Shown here: one piece after another, positions 14,378 through 14,391 of the stretch
Layout: every line of letters starts with the position of its first letter
How positions within the stretch are numbered: position 1 is the first letter of the stretch
NCBI GenBank assembly: GCA_045106685.1
Contig: JBGCFB010000196.1
Location: forward strand, 1 to 14,391
Length of the DNA stretch: 14,391 nt
Reading direction: 5' to 3'
From: JAUIGE01 sp045106685
Lineage (GTDB): Bacteria; Bacteroidota; Bacteroidia; J057
The notes under the pieces: model-generated
Database searches by the model: none
Seen by the model: only the letters and a program-made list of their open reading frames with translations
Told to the model about the DNA's origin: nothing
Program-made: the position numbers and the translations under genes

Positions 14378-14391
14378 TTTTGCTAAAAAAT

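Overview
This window looks chromosomal and comes from a member of the Bacteroidota. Four signs support this. Three predicted exported proteins end in a type IX secretion (T9SS) type A sorting domain. Promoters before rpmB and tRNA-Asp match the Bacteroidota pattern TTTG-N19/20-TAnnTTTG rather than the E. coli -35/-10 pattern. Shine-Dalgarno sequences are generally absent. Many proteins belong to Bacteroidota envelope families. A Saprospiria/Lewinella-like source is a guess from protein style only.

Layout. Bases 1-699 (+) are the 3' two thirds of rlmN, the radical-SAM 23S rRNA/tRNA A2503/A37 methyltransferase. One base later, and convergent, comes a 1295-residue secreted multidomain T9SS protein (701-4588, -). 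A 366-base intergenic region holds the rpmB promoter, and rpmB (ribosomal protein L28) runs from 4955 to 5191 (+), followed by a strong terminator. Then come two convergent T9SS cargo genes with overlapping stop codons: a choice-of-anchor-J protein (5350-6615, +) and a Cys-rich protein (6612-7583, -). The second has a 17-bp hairpin ending four bases before its ATG.

The minus strand continues with a small possible helix-turn-helix protein (7699-7995), a FadL/OmpP1-type outer-membrane barrel (8120-9739, GTG start), a lipoprotein with a Y/W/G-rich middle and an Arg-rich SRTP-repeat tail (9810-11258), and a Cys-containing lipoprotein (11409-12032). Divergent from these is an OmpA-family protein (12164-13489, +). 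The last part has a small exported peptide gene (13573-13764, -), a gene-free stretch with hairpins and an orphan terminator that may be a small RNA, a tRNA-Asp(GTC) with promoter and terminator, and a large imperfect inverted repeat at the right edge.

How the genes relate. The window mixes housekeeping translation functions (rlmN, rpmB, tRNA-Asp) with cell-envelope genes: T9SS cargo, outer-membrane barrel, lipoproteins and an OmpA-type peptidoglycan anchor. Most genes are separated by terminators or strand switches, so there is little sign of a large operon. I see no mobile element, CRISPR array, phage, toxin-antitoxin pair or defence cassette. The most unusual signals are non-coding: the start-proximal hairpin at 7588-7629, the possible small RNA at 13848-13962 and the inverted repeat at 14277-14377.
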